64,000 bases of DNA, from NCBI GenBank assembly GCA_050744325.1, contig JBOGHK010000064.1:1-64000 (forward strand), read 5' to 3'. The notes under the pieces are model-generated. The model had not been told where the DNA came from and did not search any database. It saw only the letters and a program-made list of their open reading frames with translations. A program made the position numbers and the translations under genes. Position 1 is the first letter of the stretch. Each line of letters opens with the position of its first letter. Below are positions 56,332 to 64,000 of this stretch, in pieces. The stretch is from DASXTK01 sp050744325 (GTDB lineage Bacteria > Actinomycetota > Acidimicrobiia > Acidimicrobiales > VFJN01).

Positions 56332-57450
56332 TCAGCTGAGGGCGACGAAGCGGAGGTCGCTTTCGGCGGCGTCGGCGGCGACCAGCCCGAGGAGCCGCCG
56401 ACCTTCGGCCTCGATCGCCTCGCCAGCACCGTCCGGGAGGCAGCCCAGGTAGCCGACCACCATTGCGGCCGAGCCCGACGAGCGGTCGCGCTCCAGCCGC
56501 CAGGTCGCACGCAGCAGCCCATCGTGGAGCACCGCGCCCACCGCCCGTTCGCCCAGCGAGTAGAGCCGCTCGGCCTCGTTCTTGACCAGGAACCGGCTGC
56601 GATCGGCATGGGAGAGCAGAACGTTGTCGTACTCCGGCAGGAACCGCGTCGGCACCGCGACGTCCGGGTCGGCACGCGGCGAGTCGGGGACATCGAACAG
56701 CTCGCGCCCGCGCTCGTCGCGGAACGTCTGCAGCCGCGGCCGAAGGCGCTCGACGACCTCGCGTAACCCGGTGAGCCGACACCAGCTGGCCACGTCGGCG
56801 ACCGTTGCCGGCCCGAAGGCCGCGAGGTAGCGCATCACCACCGCGTCGATCGACGGTGCTGACGCCAGGGGCCGACCGAGCCAGGACTCGGCGGTCGTCG
56901 TGCTGACCTGGGCACTGCGCCCCCAGACACCACGCGGTGGCACCTGCACCATCGGCAGATGGCAGCGAGCTGCGTAGGCCAGCGCCGCAGCGTGGTGCTC
57001 GGGGAACCGCTCGGCGAGCGCCGCCCGGAGCTGCCGTCCCGACAGCGGGTTGTCGGCGACCAGCGAGCGCACGAAGGCCAGGACCGGGCCGAGGTCGACA
57101 CCATCGAGGAGCGGCGCGTAGTCGCGGTGGCGCTTGATCTCGGCGTCGAGGACCGGCTGCATCAATGGGCGGAGCATCAGGCAGTCGTCGGCGGTGAGCA
57201 GGTGGATCGTCCCTCGCATGACCACGATGCGGACCACCTTGCGGTCGACCAGCAGGTGGGCCAGGTCGTCGGGCCGGAAGCCGTCGAGCCGGGACCACAG
57301 GGCGAGGTAAGGATCGTTCGGCTCCTGTGCTTGGAGGCCCACCAGGTGCTCGACGGCGTCGAGGACCGGCATGGGCGCCCGTTCGAGCAGCAGCTGGCGC
57401 TGGAGGGTCGCCCGGTTGAGGGCCCGGTCGCTGAGGATCTCTGCGGTCAC
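56332..57450 (-). CDS. Winged helix DNA-binding domain (HTH_42) protein
   Basis: A 372-residue protein of the HTH_42 family, related to YcaQ/AlkX-type DNA-glycosylase-like proteins but of unproven function in actinobacteria. Signature segments: LLLERAPMPVLDAVEHLVGLQAQEPNDPYLALWSRLDGF at the start, VVRIVVMRGTIHLLTADDCLMLRPLM, RYLAAFGPATVADVASWCRLTGLREVVERL (winged helix repeat), and RFLPEYDNVLLSHADRSRFL, ending ERDRSSGSAAMVVGYLG. GTG 57450 has GAGGATGGG upstream. It lies downstream of, and on the same strand as, the ABC exporter operon but after a terminator. Confidence 0.9.
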   Translation of the reverse strand: MTAEILSDRALNRATLQRQLLLERAPMPVLDAVEHLVGLQAQEPNDPYLALWSRLDGFRPDDLAHLLVDRKVVRIVVMRGTIHLLTADDCLMLRPLMQPVLDAEIKRHRDYAPLLDGVDLGPVLAFVRSLVADNPLSGRQLRAALAERFPEHHAAALAYAARCHLPMVQVPPRGVWGRSAQVSTTTAESWLGRPLASAPSIDAVVMRYLAAFGPATVADVASWCRLTGLREVVERLRPRLQTFRDERGRELFDVPDSPRADPDVAVPTRFLPEYDNVLLSHADRSRFLVKNEAERLYSLGERAVGAVLHDGLLRATWRLERDRSSGSAAMVVGYLGCLPDGAGEAIEAEGRRLLGLVAADAAESDLRFVALS

Positions 57451-57498
57451 GGGCCCATCCTCGCCGAAGAAGTGGCCATCCGGCGGCCAGTTCTCGCA

Positions 57499-57520
57499 CG
57501 CCGGATCACGGGGTCCGGCG
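57499..57520 (-). terminator. Hairpin terminator of the ABC exporter operon
   Basis: Arms CGCCGGA and TCCGGCG (7 bp, perfect) with an 8-nt loop, 17 nt after the minus-strand stop at 57537. Confidence 0.5.
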
Positions 57521-57536
57521 CAGGACGGGACACGAG

Positions 57537-59324
57537 CTACGAGTGAGCGGGAGCGGTCGCCGTCCAGGTGGCGTACAGCGCGGCGTAGGCGCCGCCGGCC
57601 GCGACCAGCTCGGCGTGGGTGCCCAGCTCGACCAGGCGTCCCTCGTCCACCACGCCGACGAGGTCGGCGCGCTCGGCGGTGGACAGGCGGTGGGCGATCA
57701 CCGCCACGGTCCGGCCGTCCAGCAACCGGTCGACCGCCCCCTCCACGAGGGCCTCGGTGCCGGGATCGAGGCTGGAGGTCGCCTCGTCGAGCACCAGCAC
57801 GGCCGGGTCGGCCAGCGCGGCGCGGGCCAGGGAGACGAGTTGCTTCTCGCCAGCGGACAGGCGGCTGCCCCGCTCGCGCACTTCGGTGTCCAGACCGTCG
57901 GGGAGACCGGCGAACCGGTCGTAGGCCCCCACCGCCCGGAGGGCCCGGTCGACCTCCGTGTCGGTCGCCCCGGCCCGGGCGAGGCGCACATTGTCGCGAA
58001 TGGTCCCGTTGAACAGGAACCCCTCCTGGGGGATGACCACCACCCGCTGCCGCAGGGACGCCAGCGTGGCGTCGCGCAGGTCGACGCCACCGAAACGCAC
58101 CGCGCCGGACGTCGGGTCGTAGAGCCGGGCGGCCAGCTTGGCCAGGGTCGACTTGCCCGCCCCGGTCGGCCCGACCAGCGCCAGGCGGGTGCCCGCGGGG
58201 ATCCGGAGCGACACGTCGTGCAGCACCAGGGGGCCGTCGCCGTAGGCGAACGCGACGTCGTCAATCTCGACGTCACCTCGCTCGGGCAGGTCGACCGCAC
58301 CTGACCGCTCGGCCACGTCGACCGGCGTGTCCAGCAGGTCGTAGAGCTTGTGGAGGCCCGCGCCCGCCGCCTGCACCATGTTGAACAGCTGGCTGAGCTG
58401 CTGGACGGGCTCGAACAGGTTCGACAGTGCCAGTACGAAGAACGCCACCGTGCCGACGGTGAGCATGCCCTCGTGCACCCACCAACCCCCGACGCCGAGC
58501 GCGAGGGCGGTGGTGCCCCACCCCGCCAGCTCGATCACCGGTAGGTACCACGCCGACACCCGCACCGACCGCATGTGGCTCTCGTAGAGCTCGCGGCTAC
58601 CGGCCTGGAACCGGTCGTCCTCGACATCCTCGCGGGTGAATGCCTGGACGACCCGGACGCCGGCGATGCCCTCCTGCAGGTGCGACAACGTCGACCCGAT
58701 GCGGTCGCGGACGTCGAGGTAGGCGTTGTTGGAGTCCCGCTGGAACTTGACGCTGGCCAGGATCACCGGCGGCAGCGCGAGCGAGCACAGCAGCAGCAGC
58801 TGCCACGAGACGGTGGCCAGCACGACCAACGACACCACCAGCAGCAGCCCGTTGGCCACGAACATGGCCAACCCGAGCTGCACCAGCTCGGCCAGCGAGT
58901 CGACGTCCGAGGTCATGCGCGACACCAGGACGCCGGCCTGGGACCGGTCGTAGAACGGCATCGACAGCCGTTGCAGGTGGGTGAAGACCCGGTTGCGCAG
59001 CTCGCGCAGGAACTGCTCGCCGACCCGGCTGATCAGCCCGATCTGCACGCGGTTGGTCACGTACGCCAGCACCGCGACCACCACGTAGCCGACCACCACC
59101 ACGTTGAGCCGCCCGGCGTCACCCTGCTTGATGCCGTCGTCGATGCCGATCCGCACCAGGTAGGGACCGGCCAGGACGGTCGAGGTCCACAGCATGACCA
59201 TGCCGAGACCGCCGACGACCTGGCGGAGGTGGGGCCGCAGCAGCCGAGCGGTGCGGCCCAGCACGTGACGAGCGCCGGCGGCGTCGAGCCGGTCCTCGGG
59301 GGTGACCCCGGCGGCCATCCACAT
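57537..59324 (-). CDS. ABC exporter half-transporter B
   Basis: A 595-residue half-transporter: six transmembrane segments (about 30-310) with the coupling regions RLSMPFYDRSQAGVLVSRMTSDVDSL and GVRVVQAFTREDVEDDRF, then the nucleotide-binding domain. Walker A is VGPTGAGKSTLAK, Q-loop VVIPQEGFLFNGTI, signature RLSAGEKQLVSLARA (LSAGE replaces LSGGQ), Walker B VLVLDEATSSLDPGTEA and switch His VIAHRL. The catalytic Glu is present here, so this site should hydrolyse ATP. Its ATG overlaps the upstream stop by one base (TGATG), so it pairs with half-transporter A as a heterodimeric exporter, like LmrCD/TM287-288. Confidence 0.93.
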   Translation of the reverse strand: MWMAAGVTPEDRLDAAGARHVLGRTARLLRPHLRQVVGGLGMVMLWTSTVLAGPYLVRIGIDDGIKQGDAGRLNVVVVGYVVVAVLAYVTNRVQIGLISRVGEQFLRELRNRVFTHLQRLSMPFYDRSQAGVLVSRMTSDVDSLAELVQLGLAMFVANGLLLVVSLVVLATVSWQLLLLCSLALPPVILASVKFQRDSNNAYLDVRDRIGSTLSHLQEGIAGVRVVQAFTREDVEDDRFQAGSRELYESHMRSVRVSAWYLPVIELAGWGTTALALGVGGWWVHEGMLTVGTVAFFVLALSNLFEPVQQLSQLFNMVQAAGAGLHKLYDLLDTPVDVAERSGAVDLPERGDVEIDDVAFAYGDGPLVLHDVSLRIPAGTRLALVGPTGAGKSTLAKLAARLYDPTSGAVRFGGVDLRDATLASLRQRVVVIPQEGFLFNGTIRDNVRLARAGATDTEVDRALRAVGAYDRFAGLPDGLDTEVRERGSRLSAGEKQLVSLARAALADPAVLVLDEATSSLDPGTEALVEGAVDRLLDGRTVAVIAHRLSTAERADLVGVVDEGRLVELGTHAELVAAGGAYAALYATWTATAPAHS

Positions 59325-61330
59325 CAGCCCGACGCCTCCGCCGAGCCGTCGCCCGGAACCCGGGCCGGCTCGCCACCAGGCCGCTCGCCGTCACCGTGGC
59401 CAGAGCGGTCGTCGCCGTCGCGACTGCCGTGCTGGTCGCGGTGGCTGTCGGTGCCGGGGCGGGTGTCGAAGTCGCCGTCGCGATCGCCGTGATGCTCGGC
59501 GTCGCGGTGGCGGCCATCGCCGTGACGGTCGCCGTTGTCCTCGTGGCGATCGCCGTTGCCCGACCGGGCGTCGACGCGCACCGCGGCAGCGACCGCCGCG
59601 GCGGCGAGCACGTCGCGGTAGCGGGGCTCGCTGGCCAGCAGCCCGTCGTGGGTGCCCTCGGCGACGATCTGCCCCCCGTCGAGCAGCACGACCCGGTCGG
59701 CCAGCGCAATGGTCGCCGGCCGGTGGGCGATGACGATCGTGGTGCGTCCCCGCATGACCTCGGTCAGCGCCCCCCGGATCTCGTGCTCCTTGGTCGGGTC
59801 GACGGCCGAGGTGGCGTCGTCGAGGATGAGGATGCGCGGGTCGGCCAGGATGGCCCGGGCGATCGCGATCCGCTGGCGCTGCCCGCCCGACAGCGAGTAG
59901 CCCCGCTCGCCGACCAAGGTGCCATAGCCCTCGGGCAGCTCGACGATGAACTCGTGCGCTCCGGCCAGCCGTGCCGCCCGCTCGATCGCGGCATGCGACG
60001 CCTCGCGATCGGCGAACGAGATGTTGGCGGCGATCGTGTCGCTGAACAGGAACGTGTCCTCGAAGACCAGGCCGACCGCCCGACGGAGCTCACGTAGCCG
60101 CAGGTCGCGCACGTCGACTCCGTCGACCAGCAGCCGGCCGTCCTCGACGTCGTAGAAGCGGGGCACCAGACGGGCCACGGTCGATTTGCCCGACCCGGTC
60201 GCACCGACCAGGGCGACGGACTCGCCCGCCTGGATACGCAGGTCGACGTCGTCCAGCACCGGTGTGGGCCGGCCGTAGCCGAAGCGGACCCGCTCGAAGC
60301 GGACCTCGCCCCCACCGGCCGGCAGCGCGGTGGGCCGGGGGGCGTCCGCGATGTCCGGTGCGGTGCTCAGCACCTCGTCGACCCGCTCGGCGGACGCCAC
60401 CGCCCGCTGGGCCCACGCGACGACCATCCCCAGCATCCGCAACGGCCAGACGAGCATGCCGATGTAGACGTTGAAGGCGACCAGCGAGCCGAGCGACAGG
60501 TTGCCGTTCAGCACCTGGTGGCCGCCGTAGCCGAGCACGGCGATGAGCCCGATGTTCGGCAGCAGCTCGAGGCCGGGCAGGAACCGTGCCCGGACGCGGG
60601 CTGCGCCGATGGACTGTTCGTAGACATCCTTGGCTTCGGCGCTGAGACGCTCGGCCTGGACCTGCTCCGCGCCCAGGCCCTTGACCACCCGCACGCCCGC
60701 GACCGCCTCCTCGACCACCGCCGCCAGCTCGGCGGACTCGCGCTGGATCCCCATCACGTAGGGCTGGAGGCGCCGCGAGAACCGGGTGGCCATCACGTTG
60801 AGGAACGGCAGTGACCCCAGCGCCAACACCGTCAGCAAGGGGTCGATCACTGCCAGGATCACCGCGATCGCCAGCACGGTGACGCCGTTGGAGATGGTCA
60901 GCGGGATCATCACCAGGAACGCCTGCACCTGCTGCAGGTCGGTGTTCGCCCGGCTCATCAGCTGCCCGGTCTGGACCCGGTCGTGGAAGGCGAAGTGCAG
61001 CCGCTGGATGTGGGCGAACAGCCGGTCACGCAGGTCGAGCTCGACCCAGCGGGCCTCCCGGAACGCCAGGTAGCGGCGCAGGCCGGTGAACGTCGCCGAC
61101 ACCACGGCCACCCCACCGAGGATCAGCGACCAGCGGACCAGGGCGCCGGTGTCGTCGGACTCGATCCCCTGGTCGACGGCCCGACCGACGATGATGCCGG
61201 TGCTCACCTTGGCCGCCGTCCACACCAACCCGGTCAGTACCCCTAGCGTGAGCCCCCGCCAGCGGCGGCGGACCGCGGTGTACATCAGCCGCCATCCGGC
61301 CCGACGGGTGTCCCGCTCCTGGTCCTGCAC
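59324..61330 (-). CDS. ABC exporter half-transporter A with Asp/His/Gly-rich tail
   Basis: A 668-residue half-transporter. Six membrane helices precede the NBD: Walker A VGATGSGKSTVAR, Q-loop FEDTFLFSDTI, signature YSLSGGQRQRIAIARA, Walker B ILILDDATSAVDPTKEHE, switch VIAHRPAT. The Walker B carries Asp where Glu is catalytic (LDDATS), so this is the degenerate site of a heterodimer; the partner has the Glu. After the NBD comes a ~70-residue tail rich in D, H, G, R and N (for example GDRHEDNGDRHGDGRHRDAE), perhaps metal-binding or disordered. I chose GTG 61330 behind GAGGGGG; ATG 61348 is an alternative. It is transcribed before half-transporter B. Confidence 0.92.
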   Translation of the reverse strand: MQDQERDTRRAGWRLMYTAVRRRWRGLTLGVLTGLVWTAAKVSTGIIVGRAVDQGIESDDTGALVRWSLILGGVAVVSATFTGLRRYLAFREARWVELDLRDRLFAHIQRLHFAFHDRVQTGQLMSRANTDLQQVQAFLVMIPLTISNGVTVLAIAVILAVIDPLLTVLALGSLPFLNVMATRFSRRLQPYVMGIQRESAELAAVVEEAVAGVRVVKGLGAEQVQAERLSAEAKDVYEQSIGAARVRARFLPGLELLPNIGLIAVLGYGGHQVLNGNLSLGSLVAFNVYIGMLVWPLRMLGMVVAWAQRAVASAERVDEVLSTAPDIADAPRPTALPAGGGEVRFERVRFGYGRPTPVLDDVDLRIQAGESVALVGATGSGKSTVARLVPRFYDVEDGRLLVDGVDVRDLRLRELRRAVGLVFEDTFLFSDTIAANISFADREASHAAIERAARLAGAHEFIVELPEGYGTLVGERGYSLSGGQRQRIAIARAILADPRILILDDATSAVDPTKEHEIRGALTEVMRGRTTIVIAHRPATIALADRVVLLDGGQIVAEGTHDGLLASEPRYRDVLAAAAVAAAVRVDARSGNGDRHEDNGDRHGDGRHRDAEHHGDRDGDFDTRPGTDSHRDQHGSRDGDDRSGHGDGERPGGEPARVPGDGSAEASG

Positions 61331-61483
61331 ACAACCCCCTCGACACATCCCCGGACAGGTCTCGTCCCTCGTACTCGGCGGCTACGCCACCGAGACAAAG
61401 ACGCTGTACTTCCCGCTCATGGCGCCTACGGCGCCGGGCCGCTCGGGCCACGGCGCGCCCAACAGCGAGCCTCTTGTCAACCT

Positions 61484-61496
61484 TGACCCTGGGTCA
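61484..61496. promoter_or_regulatory. Operator palindrome TGACCC-T-GGGTCA
   Basis: Perfect 6-bp arms around one base, in the 219-nt gap between the ABC exporter operon (minus) and the tetR gene (plus). It is a likely site for the adjacent TetR, which could control both directions. Confidence 0.55.
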
Positions 61497-61536
61497 GGGT
61501 AGCGACGCCTCGCCGCTACGCCACCGGAGCCGCCGG

Positions 61537-61542
61537 TACCGT
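61537..61542 (+). promoter_or_regulatory. -10 box TACCGT of the tetR gene (leaderless)
   Basis: TACCGT lies 7 nt before GTG 61550; a second in-frame GTG at 61541 overlaps the box and is less likely to be the start. Confidence 0.5.
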
Positions 61543-61549
61543 GGCGGGG

Positions 61550-62236
61550 GTGCCGACCGAGCCGCGCAGCGTCACCCGTCAGGGGCAGGACCGTAAGGCG
61601 GAACTGCTGCGACACGCCGAGGATCTGTTCGTGGAGCACGGCTACGCCGGCACCCGCATGATCGACATCGCCGACGCCGCCGGAGTCACCAAGAGCTTGC
61701 TCTACTGGTACTTCGAGACCAAGGAAGCACTGCTCGACGAGATCGCCATCGACACGCGCCGCCGGCTTCGCCGCTGGCAGAGCAAGGCAATGGGCGACGT
61801 CGCCGATCCGCTGGCGCGGCTGTACCTCGCGACGGCGGCGACGGTCCGGTTCAACGCCGAGCATCATCGGCTCTACCGGATGATTCACAACCTGGTACGC
61901 GACGATCCGCGCCTGCGCGCGACCCAAGCTCAGACCCGGCGAGTGATGACCGACGACGTCGCCGCCCTCCTGGCCGAGGGTCAAGATCGCGGGGTCGTGC
62001 GCCATGACGACGACCCGGCAGCGTTAGCGCACGCGAACGCGGGGGCGGTGTACCACTTCGTGCTGCTCCACAGCGACGGTGACCTGGATCTCGACGACGT
62101 CGCGTACGCCGCGGCCCGCTACGTGGTCCACGCGGTCGCCGCCGACAGTGGGCTGGCCCAGGCGGTGATCGACGCGCACGGCGCGGGCCGCAGACTCCAC
62201 ATCGGCTCCGGGTCTGCTTTACGAGACCCCCGATAA
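61550..62236 (+). CDS. TetR-family transcriptional regulator
   Basis: A 228-residue repressor. The HTH is RKAELLRHAEDLFVEHGYAGTRMIDIADAAGVTKSLLYWYFETKEALLDEI (about residues 15-65). The C-terminal effector domain (LARLYLATAATVRFNAEHHRLYRMIHNLV) is in the style of actinobacterial lipid-metabolism regulators. It is divergent from the ABC exporter with a TGACCC-T-GGGTCA palindrome between, and it precedes two MaoC-like hydratases and an SDR. It may therefore regulate the exporter, the lipid-type genes, or both. Confidence 0.9.
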   Translation: MPTEPRSVTRQGQDRKAELLRHAEDLFVEHGYAGTRMIDIADAAGVTKSLLYWYFETKEALLDEIAIDTRRRLRRWQSKAMGDVADPLARLYLATAATVRFNAEHHRLYRMIHNLVRDDPRLRATQAQTRRVMTDDVAALLAEGQDRGVVRHDDDPAALAHANAGAVYHFVLLHSDGDLDLDDVAYAAARYVVHAVAADSGLAQAVIDAHGAGRRLHIGSGSALRDPR

Positions 62237-62252
62237 AAGGTATTCATGGCCT

Positions 62253-62789
62253 ATGGCCGTTGAGCGCTTCCCGATCGAGGCGGGGCACGTCCTGATGTTC
62301 GCTCGAAGCATCGGTGACCCGAACCCCGTCTACTCCGACCCCGACTCCGAGGCCGCGCGGGCCGTCGGCGCCGTGCTGGCCCCACCGACGTTCGTGCAGG
62401 CGAGCGCCCAGTTCGAGCCCGACTACCCACTGCGGCCCAAGCCAGGCAGGCCGTGGTTCGGCTCGGGCCGCGAGCCGTCCGGCCTCCGGCCCCGTAGCGA
62501 GGACACCGGCGACGGGGGCGACGGCGAAGGTGGACGCAAGAGCGGGGGTGGTGGAGGCGGCGGCACCGGGCTGCACGCCGAGCAGCACTACGAGTACCAC
62601 CGCACGCCGCGGGTGGGCGACGTGTTGACCGCGACCATCAGGCCGGGTCGGCGCTGGGAGAAGCAGGGGCGCCGCGCCGGCAAGCTGATCTTCTCCGAGT
62701 CGATCACCGAGTACCGCGACCAGGACGGCGAGCTGGTGGTCACCGCCACCGGCGTCGGGGTCCTGACCGAGCGGCCGGCGGAGTCGTGA
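62253..62789 (+). CDS. MaoC-like N-terminal (FAS1-type) dehydratase, HadA/HadC-like subunit
   Basis: Hotdog-fold protein of 178 residues, probably one subunit of an enoyl-CoA hydratase or 3-hydroxyacyl dehydratase. The N-terminal part reads MFARSIGDPNPVYSDPDSEAARAVGAVLAPPTFVQAS, characteristic of the N-terminal MaoC dehydratase domain. A Gly/Asp-rich insertion (about residues 73-108, including eight consecutive Gly) interrupts the fold before LHAEQHYEYHRTPRVGDVLTATIRPGRRWEKQGRRAGKLIFSESITEYRDQDGELVVTATGVGVL. It is followed after one base by the second MaoC gene, so the two likely form a heterodimer as in HadAB. Confidence 0.88.
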   Translation: MAVERFPIEAGHVLMFARSIGDPNPVYSDPDSEAARAVGAVLAPPTFVQASAQFEPDYPLRPKPGRPWFGSGREPSGLRPRSEDTGDGGDGEGGRKSGGGGGGGTGLHAEQHYEYHRTPRVGDVLTATIRPGRRWEKQGRRAGKLIFSESITEYRDQDGELVVTATGVGVLTERPAES

Positions 62790-62790
62790 C

Positions 62791-63213
62791 ATGACACTGC
62801 ACGCGAGCGAGCTGAAGCCGGGCGCGACGTTCACCGCCGTCGTCGTCGAAGACCTGAAACGCACCCAGATCGTGCAGTACGCCGGGGCCTCCGGCGACTA
62901 CAACCCACTGCACACCGACGAGGTGTTCGCCACCAAGGCCGCTGGATACCCGACGGTGTTCGCACACGGGATGCTCACCATGGGCATGACCGGGCGGATG
63001 CTCACCGACCTGGTCGGCGACGACCGGTTGCTGACCTTCGGCGGCCGGTTCACCGCGCAGGTGTGGCCCGGCGACGACCTCACCACCACCGCCACCGTCG
63101 AGGTCGTGGGCGAACGCGACGGCGAACCGGTGGTCACGCTGGTCGTCAGCACCCGCAACCAGGACGGCGTCGAGGTGTTCGCCGGCCAGGCCACGGCGCG
63201 GATCGATGCCTGA
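62791..63213 (+). CDS. MaoC-family dehydratase, HadB-like subunit
   Basis: A 140-residue hotdog protein carrying the hydratase-2 motif: YAGASGDYNPLHTDEVFATKAAGYPTVFAHGMLTMG, with the catalytic Asp and His of the (R)-hydratase type. TFGGRFTAQVWPGDDLTTTATV completes the fold. It pairs with the preceding MaoC-like gene, acting on acyl-CoA or acyl-ACP substrates in lipid or steroid metabolism. Its stop lies inside the next gene (8-nt overlap), so the three genes are coupled. Confidence 0.93.
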   Translation: MTLHASELKPGATFTAVVVEDLKRTQIVQYAGASGDYNPLHTDEVFATKAAGYPTVFAHGMLTMGMTGRMLTDLVGDDRLLTFGGRFTAQVWPGDDLTTTATVEVVGERDGEPVVTLVVSTRNQDGVEVFAGQATARIDA

Positions 63214-64000
63214 GCCGGCCGACGACGGCGTGTTGGCCGGCCGGGTGGCGCTGGTGACCGGGGCCAGCCGAGGGATCGGCCTGGCCATCGCCCAGCGCTT
63301 CGCCACCGAGGGGGCTGCGGTCGCCGTGTCGGCGCGCACGGTCGACGAGGGTGACCACCCGCTGCCTGGCAGCCTTGGCACGACCGTCCAGGCCATCACC
63401 GGCGCGGGTGGTGCGGCGGTCGCCGTGGCCGCCGACCTCGCACGCCAGGAGGACCGGCGCCGGCTCGTGGACGAGACCGAACGCCAGCTCGGCCCGATCG
63501 ATGTGCTGGTCAACAACGCGGCAGTGACCTACTTCGAGCCGACGGCGACGATCGGCGAGCGCCACTACGAGCTGATGTTCGCCGTCCAGGTGCGGGCGCC
63601 GTTCGAGCTGGCGCAGCTGGTGCTGCCCGGCATGCGCGAGCGCGGCCGGGGCTGGATCCTGAACGTGTCGTCGCTGGCCGCGCGGCACCCGCAAGGCCCG
63701 CCCTACCCGTCGGCGTTCGCGGGCATGAGCACGGTGTACGGCATGTGCAAGGCGGCGATCGAGCGGTTCACCACCGGATTGGCCGCCGAGGTCCACGGCG
63801 ACGGTGTCGCAGTCAACGTGCTCGCACCCGCCGGCCTGGTGCCGACGCCCGGGGTGACCCATCACGGCCTCGATCGCGGCGTCCCGGACGAAGCCATCGA
63901 ACAGCCCGAGGTGATGGCTGAGGCCGCCCTTGCCCTGTGCACCGGCGACCCGGCCCAGCTCACCGGCCGTGTCGCCTACTCCGCGCCCCTACTGGACGAG
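63206..64000 (+). CDS. Short-chain dehydrogenase/reductase, 3' end outside window
   Basis: At least 265 residues of an SDR; no stop is reached at the window end. Cofactor loop TGASRGIGLAIA, then SART, DLA, NNAAVTYFEPTAT, catalytic Ser in LNVSSLAAR, YGMCK (YxxxK), and NVLAPAGLVPTPGV. A longer insert than usual follows the second strand (VDEGDHPLPGSLGTTVQAITGAGG), as in actinobacterial 3-oxoacyl-type SDRs. The ATG overlaps the preceding MaoC gene by 8 nt, so it probably supplies the dehydrogenase that follows hydration in the same pathway. Confidence 0.9.
   Translation, partial: MPEPADDGVLAGRVALVTGASRGIGLAIAQRFATEGAAVAVSARTVDEGDHPLPGSLGTTVQAITGAGGAAVAVAADLARQEDRRRLVDETERQLGPIDVLVNNAAVTYFEPTATIGERHYELMFAVQVRAPFELAQLVLPGMRERGRGWILNVSSLAARHPQGPPYPSAFAGMSTVYGMCKAAIERFTTGLAAEVHGDGVAVNVLAPAGLVPTPGVTHHGLDRGVPDEAIEQPEVMAEAALALCTGDPAQLTGRVAYSAPLLDE

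Noticed and set aside
59396..60097. Plus-strand frame with Val/Ala repeats opposite the ABC half-transporter tail
   Set aside because: Mirror image of the Asp/His/Gly-rich tail on the coding strand; no start signal or conserved domain.

Overview
This is a high-GC window (roughly 70% by eye) with dense, mostly overlapping operons, frequent GTG starts, a deazaflavin-type nitroreductase, an F420-type luciferase-family oxidoreductase, DUF2786 and AfsR/SARP-like domains. That points to a free-living Actinomycetota bacterium. The many TANNNT -10 boxes placed 6-8 nt before start codons, which imply leaderless mRNAs, and the gene mix fit an Acidimicrobiia-like lineage, but this placement is an inference. 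No rRNA, tRNA, CRISPR array, insertion sequence or phage gene was seen.

Region 1 (1-19,050) is a large adenosylcobalamin cluster. It holds the end of a cobalt transporter (cbtA), then cobO, cobQ, cobN and a fused ChlI/ChlD chelatase partner. Next come cbiX followed by a CDF metal exporter on the minus strand, then cobB, then a tightly overlapping plus-strand operon cobI-cobM-cbiD-cobL(cbiET)-cbiGH-cbiC. It mixes early-insertion genes (cbiX, cbiD, cbiG) with a late-insertion chelatase (cobN/chlID). Two fusions stand out: a ribbon-helix-helix DNA-binding domain on CobI, and a 2[4Fe-4S] ferredoxin on CbiC. Uroporphyrinogen-III methyltransferase and precorrin-6A reductase are not in the window.

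Region 2 (19,050-27,800) has an uncharacterised two-gene unit (membrane protein plus 86-residue protein), a CopC-CopD copper protein, an ABC exporter with its GbsR/MarR-type regulator, a DUF2786 protein and a LapA-domain protein. Region 3 (27,900-45,000) is housekeeping and catabolism: SDRs, a TetR/CMD divergent pair with an operator covering both -10 boxes, a SulP transporter, a UvrD-like helicase, a DapB-like dehydrogenase, Usp and Ddn-like genes, an MMPL transporter, aconitase, a Uma2 nuclease-fold protein and small membrane proteins. Region 4 (45,000-53,800) has a CAP lipoprotein, a CNNM/CorC protein, a Gfo/Idh oxidoreductase, a luciferase-family oxidoreductase and a SARP-BTAD/PfkB-kinase fusion. 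Upstream of the fusion lie 11-bp-phased GCTAGCT repeats like classical SARP sites. A membrane protein and a methyltransferase follow, divergent across twin CTGTACAG palindromes.

Region 5 (53,800-64,000) has an SDR, a decayed retron-type reverse transcriptase, two TetR regulators, a winged-helix (HTH_42) protein, a heterodimeric ABC exporter, two MaoC-like hydratases and an SDR cut by the window end. Several convergent gene pairs are separated by strong inverted repeats. The most novel points are the two regulator-enzyme fusions, each with its own candidate operator, and the palindromic elements embedded in the 3' coding ends of cobQ and cobM.
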